Shown here: positions 46,332-58,900 of the stretch, one piece after another
Numbering within the stretch: position 1 is the first letter of the stretch
How the letters are laid out: each line of letters starts with the position of its first letter
Assembly: GCA_023101725.1 (NCBI GenBank)
Contig: JALJCO010008639.1
Span: 62,001-126,000, forward strand
Source of the DNA: Atherinomorus stipes
Lineage: Eukaryota > Chordata > Actinopteri > Atheriniformes > Atherinidae
Direction of reading: 5' to 3'
DNA: 64,000 nt
Made by a program: the position numbers and the translations under genes
The notes under the pieces: generated by a model
Told to the model about the DNA's origin: nothing
Databases searched by the model: none
Seen by the model: only the letters and a program-made list of their open reading frames with translations

Positions 46332-46820
46332 GTCCTCAAAATTATTCATTCCCTTCAATAAAAGAAAAAGGCTAAATTCACAAGAGTAATTCAAATAACA
46401 GGAAACTAATAATAAATAATGCCTTTCAATTGTGGTTGGAAATAATAATAATAATTTAAAAGAATAAACAAATAAACAAAACTGCCCCAGACACATAAGA
46501 GCACCTTTCCCATGAACAGTGGACCAAAATACCTGTCAGCAGGTGCAGAAGTATTTTTGAACATTAGAGAAAACACCTGATTGCAGTGATTGACTCAAAG
46601 TGTTGGGTTAGCTTTGAAGCCCCATCACGCTTGTTTACTTGTTTTATTTATTTGTGTGTTTGTTTTTCATTATTCTTTCGAACCACATTTCAAAATCAAT
46701 GTCATGATTGTCATGAAATTTTTATTTATTATTACTTTTGTCAATTTCAACTTATTCCACCGACAGCTGATTTTTTTTCTATCTTTAATTTGAGGATATG
46801 AATAATTTTAAAGGAAAACT
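46329..46820. mobile_element. MITE family F, copy 2
   Basis: The left edge GTCGTCCTCAAAATTATTC is followed by TCCCTTCAATAAAAG; the right edge contains TTGAGGATATGAATAATTTT as the inverse. It shares the family interior, including GCCCCAGACACATAAGAGCAC and GTTTACTTGTTTTATTTATT. Confidence 0.65.
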
Positions 46821-47292
46821 AGTATTATCAAAAATATTATTATTATTATTATTATTATTACTAATTATTATTTGAATGCTATTTTAACTATAATGTCACT
46901 GGTTTTATTTATTTATTTATTAGTCAAAGAGGTTTTCTTCATAAAATGTAAGTTTGGTAGTTTTTTTTTTTCTATAACTATTATTAAATGTTCACAAATA
47001 AGCAAAAACATTTATTTTGACCTTTACATAAAATCCTGTCTCCCTAATGTGTATTATTATTATAAAAAAAACTATGACATCAAAATATCAAAGTGGCATA
47101 TAAGCAAATTAAGGTATTTTAAATAGTAACATTTTCATTTTCATGAAAAATCAAGTTGATTCAGCAGTTTGAGCATAAAAACACTGCTGAAAAATAATAA
47201 TCTGTGATGTTTTTGTCAGTTTTTGGGAAGGACATTTTTCTCTGTAATGACGTGAATGAATGGTAAATCTGTCCCTGATGTTCTTTTGATGT
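46821..47292. other. Gene-free AT-rich interval with ATT repeats
   Basis: A short ATT microsatellite lies near 46,838-46,862. No gene is visible. Confidence 0.5.
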
Positions 47293-47628
47293 TTAAAGAT
47301 AAACTACAGAACTTTTGCAACTTTGTCAGTGATTCATCCCCATCGACGGCAAACCTGCACTCTGAGATCTCTCCAGCCAGTAAAAGATAGTCTGGTCTTG
47401 ACTCTTACCTCCTCTTCTATCTCTTTCTCTTTCTTTTCCTCTCTTATAATCGTCTTATTGCATCGGTGTGTTTATACCTGTTTACTTGCATGTGACGCAG
47501 AGTTTGGCTGGAACATTACATGTGGTTCTGGATGAAAAAGTCGGACAGTGCGGTCTCTCAGCCCCAGGGCACTGCAGGGGGGCGACGGTCACTGCGCCAT
47601 CAAACGAGTCCACATTTCAAAGTCTTAA
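47293..47628. mobile_element. TTAA-flanked MITE, family f, copy 3
   Basis: It starts TTAA plus AGATAAACTACAGAACTTTT and shares CCAGCCAGTAAAAGATAGTCT and TCTTTTCCTCTCTT with copies at 28993 and 57137. It is shortened and diverged; the right edge AAGTCTTAAGG retains TTAA. Confidence 0.55.
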
Positions 47629-47784
47629 GGTCAGAAAATATTTAATGGGAAAAACTGAAATTGGAATTCTAAAATTCTTCAAAAGAAACAATTTCTTACA
47701 AAAAAAATCATCCCACATGGGGGTAACAGCCAAAATGATGGCCAAAAGTTAAGGGAAAAATGACATGAGTGGACAAAAAACTCC

Positions 47785-48638
47785 TTAAAGGGGAAGTTCA
47801 GGATTTTTTACGTAGGGCCTCATTTTCAAGTGAGCCAGAATGCTACTTATCACTGAAGACAGTTTCAACATATTTCATTCCGTTATTCTAATTCCAGTGG
47901 GTCACCAATGCTAATGCTAGTGCAAGTCAATAGGAATCTGCTAGCCTGTCATTAATAACAATCTTATCCCCTCCACAGAACATCCGAGGCAAATCATTTC
48001 TAACTTCAGACTATCTGTGTAAATGCCGTGTTAATAGAATAATGTTACAAATAAAACTAACCTGCATTTTGTTGCATTTTGATTGTTGCTGCTGAGAAAC
48101 TTTGCAAAGTTTTACTTCCTGTATTTGGCAGCAGAGTGATGTCATCTGCTGCTGTGTGCATGAAGGAATTTGACTACACAAATATAAAGTCGAAAATATG
48201 GCCACTTCGTAAAGACATGAAGATTTGTCAGATTTTGAAGATGATTTCAAACTTTTTTCATCAAACTAACTGTCACCATGTCTCTATGAACCGAAATACA
48301 CTGGCAAAGGTAGTAGGCTAGTAAGAAACTAGTTCCTCAATATGTAATGCAAAATTTGTAATACAAGGCTAGTTTTACTTGTTTAACACACGAGTTTACT
48401 AGTTTAACACGGCATTTACACAGATAGGCTTGCTGATTTGCCTCGGATCTTCTGTGAAGTGGATAAGATCGGTTTTAATGACAGGCTAGCAGATTCCTAT
48501 CACTAGCATTAGCATCAGCAACCTCCTGGAACTAGAATAACTGAATGAAATATGTTGAAACTGTCTTCAGTAATAAGTAGTATTCTGGTTCACTTGTAAA
48601 TGAGGCCCTATGTCAAAAATCCTGAACTTCCCCTTTAA
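47785..48638. mobile_element. Foldback TTAA-flanked element, family d
   Basis: TTAA edges (47785-47788, 48635-48638) with ends AGGGGAAGTTCAGGATTTTT. The inverted similarity continues for about 240 bp on each side (47785-48035 against 48402-48638), so most of the element is two arms around a 370-bp centre. No coding region. Confidence 0.8.
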
Positions 48639-50317
48639 GGGTTAAAGTATGCTTAGGAAAATCCAGGTTGCTGATCAGTATGTCAGAGCAGTACTTCAAA
48701 TATGATAGACACACTGTAATAATCACTGATAATTCACCCTGAAGATGTGATGGTCTGCAAACTTCATGGCACAGGTTAATCTTATCCGGTCACTTCTGGC
48801 ATGTTCTCCAGTCTGAACTGATTGACAAGCGAACATCATCTCACAGAACAGATGTTGCTGTGTGGAAATAAACTATAAGTTACCAGGTTTTCAAAAGAGG
48901 AAAGTCGTCTTTATGCTCCTAAACACTCGACACTAAGAGATCCATATTGAAACCAATCAAGACCTCCTCACCCTTAGTTTCTATTCATGCATTTACACCT
49001 GCATACTGAAGTCACAGCAAACAAAGGCAACTTGTGCGACCATTGTGGTCGTATGATGGGGAACAGGAAATGATCTGCAGGTACAAACGCGCCGCTGCAT
49101 GTCTGCTTCACACACAATCTGCTGCAGATGGGTTGGTGGTTTACCTGTGACCTTTACATTGCTCACTTGTAGGTGTGTGGTGGGGAGGACCGGGAGCTTT
49201 AACATTAGCTCAGAGCATGTTCTTTGTCAGATTGGTTTGCCATGTTCCATTTTCTTAAGTAGACACCTGCCAGCTGAGGAAATCTGTGCCATGATGCAGC
49301 AGCTGCTAAAATCTTCACTGACGTGTGCCCATGGAAATCTGAAGCAGTTTTACTCTCATGGTTTGCACTGGAAAAGGGGTCGTAAGTTATTTCTGAAATC
49401 AAACCCGCGTCCTGGTTACTGGTCATAATCATCTGTCCATCACAGATCTGCAGAAACCACACGTCTTCAGGGACTTAACCAGTTTTTCCAGTAGGCATGT
49501 GTTCTTTGTCCACGATGACGGTTTTTCCATCTCGTTTAAAAAGATAACGTCTTTGTTTCTTGTTTCTTATTCTTTTATTAATAATAGGATTTTCCAACTT
49601 GGGAGTCCATCTACACTGTTTAAATGTATTACACATATATAACAAGCATATTTGGTGTTTAAAAACACACATATAGGGACCGACATACTCTACATGGGGA
49701 AATGTTCGTTCTCAGGTTTGATTTGAGGTGTTTCACATCCACAAGTGTGAAACAGATCAAGCAGCTTTTCATCCTTTCAGTATTCACTCCAGAAGTTTGC
49801 AATCATGAGTGTTTTTGTCTCACGTCACTTCACTGTAAATTGCATTTTGACATTTTTGTTGCCCAAATGTATTATTTCATGTCAAATTATGCTTCTGGTA
49901 TGTTATAAATCAAAATACTTGACTAAACACATCTTAAACACACACAAAAAAAATGTTCCATTCAACTCAAATTATTTTAATTTTAGCATTTTGCAGTGTA
50001 GGATAATAATCTCTTTTTTTTTAACATTAACTAAGGAAGGGTACAACATTGTCTTCCATTAACAACCCCTAAAACAAGTTTTTGTTTTAGATTAACTTTC
50101 CTCAGATATAGTTTATTTAGCTTTTAATGCTATGCAAAGCAAAAATAACTCTTTAGATTAGCCTAATGTGACAGCATTTACTGAATAGTCTTGAAACAAC
50201 TACAACTTTATTTTTAAGAAGCCATCTTTAAGAGACATTTAATGCTTTCAGTTGTTGTTTATACATTACTATGTAACTGGTCTATGGTGCAGCATATCAT
50301 AGAATCAAAGGTAAAAG

Positions 50318-50371
<54 letters not shown>

Positions 50372-51303
50372 AAAAACTTTTACTTTTGGTATTCAATCAC
50401 TTTTGGTATTGTTTTAAAAAGTTTTTATTCTTTTGGAATGAACAATTTATATCTACTTATCATGGATGCATATACAGTGCATGGCAGCTGCCATACAGTG
50501 TCTCTGACTGGACTAAACTGTGTGAAGTGAGAACCCTCTGAGCTTTAAAACTGCAGTGTCAACTTTGTTTGCTTGTCTGGAATAAAAAGGTACATATTTT
50601 GGGATAGTGTTTTCTAAAAGATGGTCATTGCATCTTTTCTTTTAATTAAAGTACATAAAGTCAAACTTTTTACTATGAAACTTTTAACAGTTATGCTGTG
50701 ATTATGTCTTTTAAAAGGAAAACTGCTCTGAAATATGAATTATCAGGGGTTTTCCATTTGACTTCTCCACAGCTTTCAGTTTCTGTCTGCTGTTCTCCTT
50801 TTTATTTTATTTTATTTTTTTAAGACTTTAAAGATTTTCTATTATTTTACAGTTACAAAACAAACAACATGAATCAGGTACTTATATGCACATTGAAAAT
50901 GTATGGCTATGCCAGCCAGCGGCATCTTATGTGAAAAGTGAGCCCAAGATACACAGAAAATTCTGACACAAAACAATGCAAAAAATAAATAAATGAATAA
51001 ATAAATAAAAAGAAAAAACAAACTGACTATAAAGTATATCAACATATATATATATATATTATATAAATAAGTATATGAATGAATAAATAAAATTAAAAAA
51101 CATAAAAAATAAAAAAGACAAACACACTAATAATTACATATCTCAAGATATACAGGTATATACTATAAATGAATAAATGGAAAAATAAAAAGTTAATAAA
51201 ATAAAATATAATAAAATAAAACACACTGATCATTAAGTTTCTCAAGATATATGTACACTGAAAAACAAATCTAAGTATATTTTTCACAGTATTCATATAT
51301 ACA
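48639..51303. other. Gene-free interval with TA microsatellite
   Basis: An AT dinucleotide run lies at 50,322-50,367 and a shorter one near 51,043. Overlapping open frames on both strands at 48,993-49,462 have no recognisable domain. No exon was called. Confidence 0.4.
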
Positions 51304-51796
51304 CTGGTATGAAAAATTTTAGGGACCGTATACCGTCCCATTAAAGAAAAGGATAAATTCAAAGTAGCAATTGAAATAACAAGAAACTGAAGAAACTAAT
51401 GATAATTAAAAAATGACAGAAATATAATTTAGTGAAGTAGTGTATTGCTTTTGAATTGGGTTTGAAAATCATAATGAAAAAAAACAAAAACAAAACTGTC
51501 CCAGAACAATTAGAGCACCTTGCTCATGAACAGCGGGCTAAAACACCTGTCCAGAGGTGCAGACGTCTTATCGAACATTATAGAAAACATGACTGCATTG
51601 CCTCAAAATGGTGCTCAACAAAATTCCAGCATCATGCTTGTTTTCTTGTTTTATTTTTGGGTTTGTTTTTATTATTTCTTTCCAACCACAAACCAGAATC
51701 ATGTCATGAATTTCATAAAATTTTTATGTATTGTTACTTTTGTCTTTTTTCCCCATCTTTGATGGGAGGGCATGAGTAATTTTGAGGACGACTGTA
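51304..51796. mobile_element. MITE family F, copy 3
   Basis: The right edge is GAGTAATTTTGAGGACGACTG, the exact inverse type of the left edge of copy 2. The interior has GAGCACCTTGCTCATGAACAG as in copy 4. Confidence 0.6.
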
Positions 51797-51904
51797 TATG
51801 TTTCTCCAGGGGGAAATTCCAGCTCTGCATTTATCCCATCTCTGTATCTACCAGAGACCAGTGGGCTGCTAATTAAAGCACCCGGTGAGCAGTTGGTGGG
51901 GGGT

Positions 51905-52470
51905 TTATTATTTAACCTTTATTTAACCAGGCAATGACATTAAGAACAAAATTCTTATTTACAATGCCGGCCTGGCAAGTGCCATAGGCACCTGTAGGGC
52001 AAGTGGGGGAGGGGAACACAAATAAAAAATAAATAAAATCAGTAAACATTAAAACAATTTAAGACATCATAAGAGGAGTCAAAGTGTAACAAAACATTTA
52101 CAGTTGTCATTAAAAATCACCTTTAAATTGCGTTTAAAAACAGAGACAGAAGTAAAAGCATCAAGTTTCAGAGATTTTTGTAATGTGTTCCAATCATTTG
52201 AAGCTGCAAAAGAAAATTACATTTGTCCAAAGCGAGAGTTGGTTTGTGGGATTTGTAGCAGGATTCTATGGGAGGACCGTGTGTTGTTTTTGGCTGGAGA
52301 GAGACTGTGCAGGAGCTGACATAAATATGGAGGTGAAAGGCCGAGGAGAGTTTTGTAGATGAGTGAGCCAGTGAGAATTGCGGCGAGTTTGTAATGATGG
52401 CCATTTAACCTGTCTGTAGAGCAGACAATGATGAGTTCTGTAAGGAGTATTGGTGACAAGTCGAATCGCG
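51905..52470. repeat. Fish 'CCTTTATTTAACCAGG' repeat
   Basis: A block with TTATTTAACCTTTATTTAACC, AATGCCGGCCTGGCAAGTGCC and AGAGTTTTGTAGATGAGTGA. I recall this as a common fish interspersed repeat. No coding function. Confidence 0.5.
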
Positions 52471-53837
52471 GAGTGGGTTAAATACCTTGCTCAAGGGCCC
52501 ATGGTGGTTCGAACCCGGGTCCTCTGCTATTTTTTTATTTATGTGTGCGTTTCTCCTGTTTGAAGCCTTCCATGTCTTTTCCAGTCATCCGTCATTTCTG
52601 CACACTAAGATTCCCATAATCCACCTGATTCAGATGTTGCATAACAGATTCCTGAGTAAAACCACATTATCTGTCCTTTTCTTCTGGAGATAGCCTCTGT
52701 TTGTAGTTCCTCCATCCCCCAGCTGCCCCCGCATTTATCATCAAGTCATCTTAACAAGATACCCTGTGCTCTGATGAGCCTGACAAAGCCGCTCCATATC
52801 CATAGCTGGAGATGTTGCTCAGGTTTATCTCAGGTGGGCAGCAGATTGGCATCAAAAAGAAATTCATTTAAGAGAGCAGCCCAGACGTTGTGTGTGTGTT
52901 TGTGTGTGTGTCCTGGGAGGAAATATGTTTGAATGAGTCTGGTACGTGAGCAGCTCTTGTGGTTTCCTTCCTGTCAAACAGCAGCTCGCTGATAGGAATC
53001 GCTGGCTCACAAACATCAGCAGGGTAAAGAATGGAGAGATCTCAAACGGGGGGAAAAGGGACATAAAAGAGGTGAGGCAGATTCAAAGCTTAAAAACACA
53101 TTCCTTTTGGATAACGTCAGAAATCCCAACTTTTTCTTAGAATAGTGAAAATTAGGGATGTGAGAATACCTCTGATCCCACCCCTACATTTACCAGATCC
53201 TAATCTGTTCTTCTGTCAGTGAGCAGTTTTAGCCCACTTCCTTAGAAAAACATGAAAATGATGGAACCATCATGTTCCAGTACGACCAGCCAGCTTTGTG
53301 TCTGCTGTGCTACGGAGACCTGAGGAAATCCTCACGTATGTGATAAACAGTCTGTGACCTCGCTCAGACTAGATTAGCTTTAGTTATTGCAGAGTTATAT
53401 GTGCTTATCTGTGCGTGGGTCTGTTTTGGCTGCTTATCAGAAAATTCTGCACGAGTGAGAGAATAAAGCACGATGATTCCCTCTTGAAGTCTTCATGCAG
53501 CCAGTCCGGCCGTGAGGTCAGAAACAGGCCTCAGTTCCACCCTGGTGATTTACTGCTGTTGTCCCAAACTCCCTCTCCTTATCTGATTGATGACGAGCGA
53601 TTTGATGTGAAATCTGTTGGCATTTCTAATGTTGGATTTTAGCAAGAGGTGCTGACAGTGGTGCTTTTTGTGAAGACTCGGGCTTCTTACTCCTGCATAA
53701 TTTGTAAATATCAGTCTTCAAAGCTCGATCTAAAATGTTTTTGAGACCTTGAACACAATATAAAAAGTTGAAAAGAATATCTGCATTTTAAACAAACAAA
53801 AAAAGTTTACTATTACAAAAAAAATCAGAAGGGCTAG
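52471..53837. other. Gene-free interval
   Basis: A short GT-rich run lies at about 52,889-52,912. No exon was recognised. Confidence 0.4.
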
Positions 53838-54530
53838 TTAAAGGTACAGTATGTAAGACTTACTGACATCTAGTGGTAAAGATGGGTATTTGAGAGAAAA
53901 GATGTTTTCTTTCAAATGACTTCATATTCCAGCACTGTTGTGAATGTACGGTGGCCATTAGTGGCCAAAATTCTCCCAGACATAAAGATGTTTTCATCTG
54001 TGAGTGGATCCAGTGGTCTCAGGTGTAGCTATGACTGGACTATGAGTAACTATTTTTAAAGGTACAGTAAGTAAAAAATCTAAGGTTAATGGCGGAAAAA
54101 TGTGATATATAATTCAAAACTGTGTTTCTATTGATGTGTAACAGCTGCACTAGAACAGCATTTATATGTGTATTTTCTTAGAATCAGTCATTTATATCTA
54201 CTGGCTGGGTGGTGCACATGAAGGATGCTATATAATGGAAAAAACAATGTGTGTGAAATTCTGTGAATAATTAGATTTATTTCTATTTAAAAAATGTGGT
54301 GTGCTGTCAGAATGGTTATACACTCTAAAGCTGACAGCTTCCCCCCTTTGTTGGATCTGTGGGAGACCAGACTGCAGCCCATTTAGTGTTAGCAGAGGTG
54401 GTATTATGGTAAAATACGGTCTGTCTTCAAATAATCTAAGTTGTATATCTTTGCTATCTAGAACATGTGCATCTTTTCCAGTTTCAATGTAAAACTTTTT
54501 ATGTTGTAAAGATAAAACACATCAGAGGAC
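53838..54530. repeat. Two TTAAAGGTACAGT repeat copies, head to tail
   Basis: TTAAAGGTACAGTATGTAAGA starts at 53838 and TTAAAGGTACAGTAAGTAAA starts at 54056. I recall related sequences as common in fish. Right ends were not found, so these may be partial copies. Confidence 0.45.
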
Positions 54531-55167
54531 ATCGTGCAACATTTTCACAGCCTCAACCTGCTTCAAAGTGATGGTATTTTTCCGATAGTGGAATGGAGGG
54601 GGGTGGGCTGCATCTGTGCAACAATACTGGAAGTTGAGAAAAATGACTTTCCTGAGTGGGCAGGTGTTTCTCTCTTTATTTTTTCATTCTTCATAGGTGG
54701 TTCGGTTCACATCATCCTTATCCAAAAGGATTACCTAATTCATCTGAATATACTGAAGCTTTTATTTTCATTTTTTAAAAGGGGGGGGGGGGTCAACAAA
54801 TTAGCACTAAGTACTTCAGGCTTGGACTTCAAATACACACAGACATTTACCCTCTTTCCGTCTGAGGTCAGATGCTGCTGATAAGCTGGAAGTTGCATAA
54901 AAATGCATTAGAAGAAGAAGAAGACCTTTATTAAGCTTGTTTACTTTCATTCTCTTTTGTGTTTGCTTACACACACACACACACATTCACATATTTACAC
55001 TGTCTTGAAGTCCTAAAGGACTCAGGATGCCATGCATATCCTGTCTCATCTAAACGTGTGTTCATGCATGAATCCTTGCATGTGTGTGTGTAGCCTGCTG
55101 TCTCAGCTTGACTGTTTATCTGAGGGAGTAAAAAGAGGGAGATAACATCAACAAGAGCAACCAAAGA
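54531..55167. other. Gene-free interval upstream of the SH3BP2 exons
   Basis: A G-run lies near 54,782 and an AC run near 54,970-54,986. No exon was recognised. Confidence 0.4.
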
Positions 55168-55191
55168 GAGAGAGAGAGAGAGAGAGAGAGG
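55168..55191. repeat. GA microsatellite
   Basis: A run of about twelve GA units, 46 bases upstream of the ATG of the candidate alternative SH3BP2 exon. GA runs near vertebrate promoters can affect chromatin, but no role is shown here. Confidence 0.85.
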
Positions 55192-55237
55192 GGCTTCAAA
55201 AGAATCTGAAGAGCGACAGAGAAGGAAAGTGAGTCTG

Positions 55238-55461
55238 ATGAGAGAAGGCAGAAAATCAGACGGACTAATCCGTCTCAGTTTGGATCAGATGAGGCGCAGC
55301 AGCGAAGCCAAACAGGACAGACGGAGAAGAAAGTCCCGCTTGTCTGTCGTCTCCTTCATGGACCTCCTGCCGACTTTAGCTTCCTCAGTGTTTTCCTCCA
55401 CAGCCAGCCTGCTGAGGGAGAGTCCTGCTGTTCAGAGCATTAACAAGAGGCTCAACAGGAG
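55238..55461 (+). CDS. Candidate alternative first coding exon of SH3BP2
   Basis: An exon-like open stretch starts at ATG 55238 and ends at a donor (AGGAG followed by GTAGGC) at 55461. It encodes 74 residues that look like protein rather than chance: a basic N-terminal half (RRSSEAKQDRRRRKSR) and an amphipathic half (FMDLLPTLASSVFSS). It ends in phase 2. Joined to 55790 it reads Arg-Thr and then the normal SH3BP2 methionine in frame. This would add 76 residues before the PH domain, perhaps altering membrane association. The ATG context is weak; an in-frame ATG further in is also possible. If not spliced, the frame stops 6 bases into the intron. No transcript evidence is available here. Confidence 0.5.
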
Positions 55462-55789
55462 GTAGGCAGCACCTGAGCGAGTCCCATCTGGGTCTTACGG
55501 AGAAGACAACTGAAATGGAGGAAATGGGGGCCAACAAATCAAAAGGGATTTTTAGAGAAGCACAGCAGGCAGAGAAAGAATCACCCTCATCAGCCAGGAT
55601 CAGAAAAATCCTCACTGAGCTGCACACTCAATCCTTCATCTTTGACTTATTAACTTCATTTAAAATCTCTGTCAGGCTTATCTGAAACTGTCAGGATATG
55701 TTTGGTCTTACTTTCCTCATTTCCCTCGTCTTCTGTGACTGTTTTCACATATTTTAACAGTTCTTTCCGTTTCCTCTGCTCTCCTGTAG

Positions 55790-55929
55790 AACCATGTCGT
55801 CCACAGAGATGTGCTGGCCCGTGCCGATGCGAGCCATCGGGGCTCAGAACCTCCTCACCATGCCGGGAGGCGTCACCAATGCAGGATACCTCCACAAGAA
55901 GGGAGGGAGCCAGTTCAGCCTCATGAAAT
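55790..55929 (+). CDS. SH3BP2: SH3BP2 exon: start codon and N-terminus of PH domain
   Basis: Preceded by a pyrimidine-rich acceptor (CTCCTGTAG). Coding begins at ATG 55794 and gives residues 1-45, ending in phase 1 at LMK. It contains the family-specific [12 protein letters not shown] and the PH start GYLHKKGG. Only four bases precede the ATG in this exon, so at least one upstream exon must exist. Confidence 0.95.
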
Positions 55930-58900
55930 GTGAGCACATTCTTAAAAGACTAAGATAAATGATGCCACAGCTTGTTGTATTATCTTTATTTATACTATCC
56001 AAAGCATAATAAGGCACATTTTAACCCCTGAAGGATGGAAAATTACTTTTATATGTTTCATGTCTTCCAGGGCCATTGAGGTACATCATCATCCACAAGG
56101 GGTGTGTGTACTACTTTAAGAGCAGTACCTCTCCTGCACCACAGGGGGCGTTTTCTCTCAACGGCTACAACAGGTTAGCATAACAGCATCATAACAAGAG
56201 TCTTTGATTGGTAATGTGTTTTTAGCTTTGATATTGAGAAGGTTAGATCATTGTTTCTCACTGCCCTGCATGTTTTAGATGTTTCCCAACTCGCACATAA
56301 TCAATTTAGATTGAGTGGATCACATATCAAGCCAGTTAATGAGCCATTAATTTCAGCCAGGTGTGTTAAAGTGCAGAAAGCATTATTATAACACATCTCA
56401 CAAAGCCAAATATTGGGAATTCGTTTGCATCTAAGTGGACTATAGCAGTGCTACTCATTGCATGGTTTGTTAACCTCATGCAGTTTGCATGGCAGCTTAT
56501 ACATTATTTATAAAGTGCTTTACAACAATTACATATGATCAAGGTGCTGAACACAGATCAAAACATATACATATGTACATACATGCATATAATACTAGTT
56601 TCAACCGAAGATGGGTGGGTTAAAAATACTAAACTGTTGTGCACAGAGCTGCTAGATTCCAGGAGCACCAGTTCTGCTCTTGACTGGTTAATATATACCA
56701 ATAATAATGGTGCATGTGGAATATGAGGGATATTGTGGATATTACAGGGATGTATATACAGCATGCTGCATTTAAGGCATCCAACATTTTCCTCTAAAAT
56801 CTGGACATATAACTGTTGATAAAGGAAGATAACTGTTCCTAGCTTAGCAACACTGAATATCTGAATATGCCACAGTAGCATATAAAGTTAGCTTAGCTAT
56901 TCTTGATAAGTTTTAAAAGTGATTGATTTGTTGAACTGATAAACAATGACACGAAGTGCTGCCACATCTGAGGATGATTGCTAATTCTGCAACACTGACT
57001 AGATACATGAAATGACGCATTGTTGTGGCTCTGAGCCGCCTCTGGCATGAATGGCTTACTGAGAAAGAACAGCAGCAGATTGACAAGGATGTCTTGTTTT
57101 GTCTGCTGCTAAAGCATAACTGATATGTGAAAGGGATTTAGAGACTCACTATAGAACCTTTAGCACTTTTCTCAGTGACGCGTCCCCTATCGACGGCTAA
57201 ACTAGCATCCATCTTCATCCTACCTGTCCTGTGAGCTTTCTCCAGCCAGTATAAGACAGTCTTGCTTATCTCTTGTTCTATCCCTTCTTCTCTTTCTTTT
57301 CCTCTCTTCCTCCAAAAATGTTGTCTTGCATTTCTTTGCCGAATCCCTGATGTGCATTCAAACACACCGTGTGTTTATTTCTGTTTGCTTGCATGCAATG
57401 TGGTGCACAACCAATAATTGACTGCAATATCATGCTGCACCTGGATGGTAAAAATGTCATAGTGTGTTTTTTCAGCCTCGAGACATCTCTGGGCAGTGAC
57501 GTCTCGAAAATGTTGGTGTGCCATCAACTCCAGTCAAAAACGCTAATTTTTAAAGGTCAAAAAGTTACGTTGTGAGTCTTTAAAGGTTTCAGCTATACAA
57601 GATGAACATACACACTAAAAACTCCTGGTTCAAAAGTAACCCATAATGACCCACAGCTGGGTTACAAAGGGACCAACTAATTTCTGCAACTTCAACCCAG
57701 AAAATTAGGTTATTTTTCTGACCCAACTTTCGAGTTGAATATTTGACCCAGAAGTTGGGTTATATCAACTACAATGTTGGGTTATTTTAACCCAGAAGTC
57801 AGGTCAAAAACAACAACCCAAATGTCTGGAGTTGAAATAACCCAGAAATTAGTTGGTCCCTTTTTAACCCGGCGGTTTGACCCAGGAGTTTTTAGTGTGT
57901 AGGAAATTTTTTTTTTAAAAAACACGTTACAGACATTTACAGAGGATATAGAATATAGGCCATTCTTTGGTTAGCTTTTGGTGATTTTTGCGGTACAAGT
58001 GGTTTCTGTTGTCTTTGTTTAACCTATTTGGCTTTTGCAAAAATACTGAAGATCACGCTCGTGGATTACTAATCCTTAATTCCTACTCTTGCATATTCTG
58101 AGCATTCGTCCAAATATCTCAGCCCTTTTCTTTTGTGTACAGCATTTACATGTTTGGCTGGGACTGGACTGTTTATTGTCAGATGTTGCCACAGTACTGA
58201 CACACAATGCTGTCTCTAGTTTTTCGGAGTGATTTGTGGTTTTTACAGGCTGGGAGTTACTTTCTTATTTACAGAAGTTCATTAATATAGTCAAATTTTC
58301 AATATTTGCTGAGTAATAAAGACATTTCTGAGCATAACTCCTTATTTCCTATTTCTATTGTTGTTTCCACAGAGTGATGAGAGCAGCAGAGGAGACGACA
58401 TCAAGTAATGTTTTTCCTTTTAAGATTGTCCACTTCAGTAAGAAACACCGGACGTGGTTCTTTTCTGCTGCCAGTGAGGACGAGAGGCGGGTGAGGACAG
58501 CACACATAATCAGAGACAGATGGTGAAATTTAATTTAATCACCTGCAGGTTTATTGTGAACTCACCACAATTCAAATGTTCATATATTTTTAACCTCAAA
58601 ATGACATTTTCATTAATTATATATGATTTGAGTTCTTCTGTATACAATTTTAATTCTCATAGGAATATGAGGAACGGTTTTTATAGGTTTACATTTTGCT
58701 TGCTTTTTAACAGAAATGGATGCGATACCTGCGAAGGGAAATAGACCACTATAATGACAGAAAAGAGTCTCACCTTCCAAGGTATTGTAAGCTTAGTTAC
58801 ATTTTTACTGCATGTCTATTCTTTGTGTTTAAAGAAAGAAAAGAAAGCCTAACTACCACTTATGTCACTTATGATAACTAAAGTTTTGCTTGAAAGTTTA

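Noticed and set aside
46263..46496. 77-codon minus-strand frame with alternating Ile-Tyr
   Set aside because: Translation of the TA microsatellite and a MITE end.
48993..49462. Overlapping frames of 70-109 codons on both strands
   Set aside because: No recognisable domain, good start context or splice structure; overlapping frames on both strands are typical of chance.
55656..55937. 93-codon minus-strand frame
   Set aside because: It lies antisense to the SH3BP2 start exon and has no independent support.
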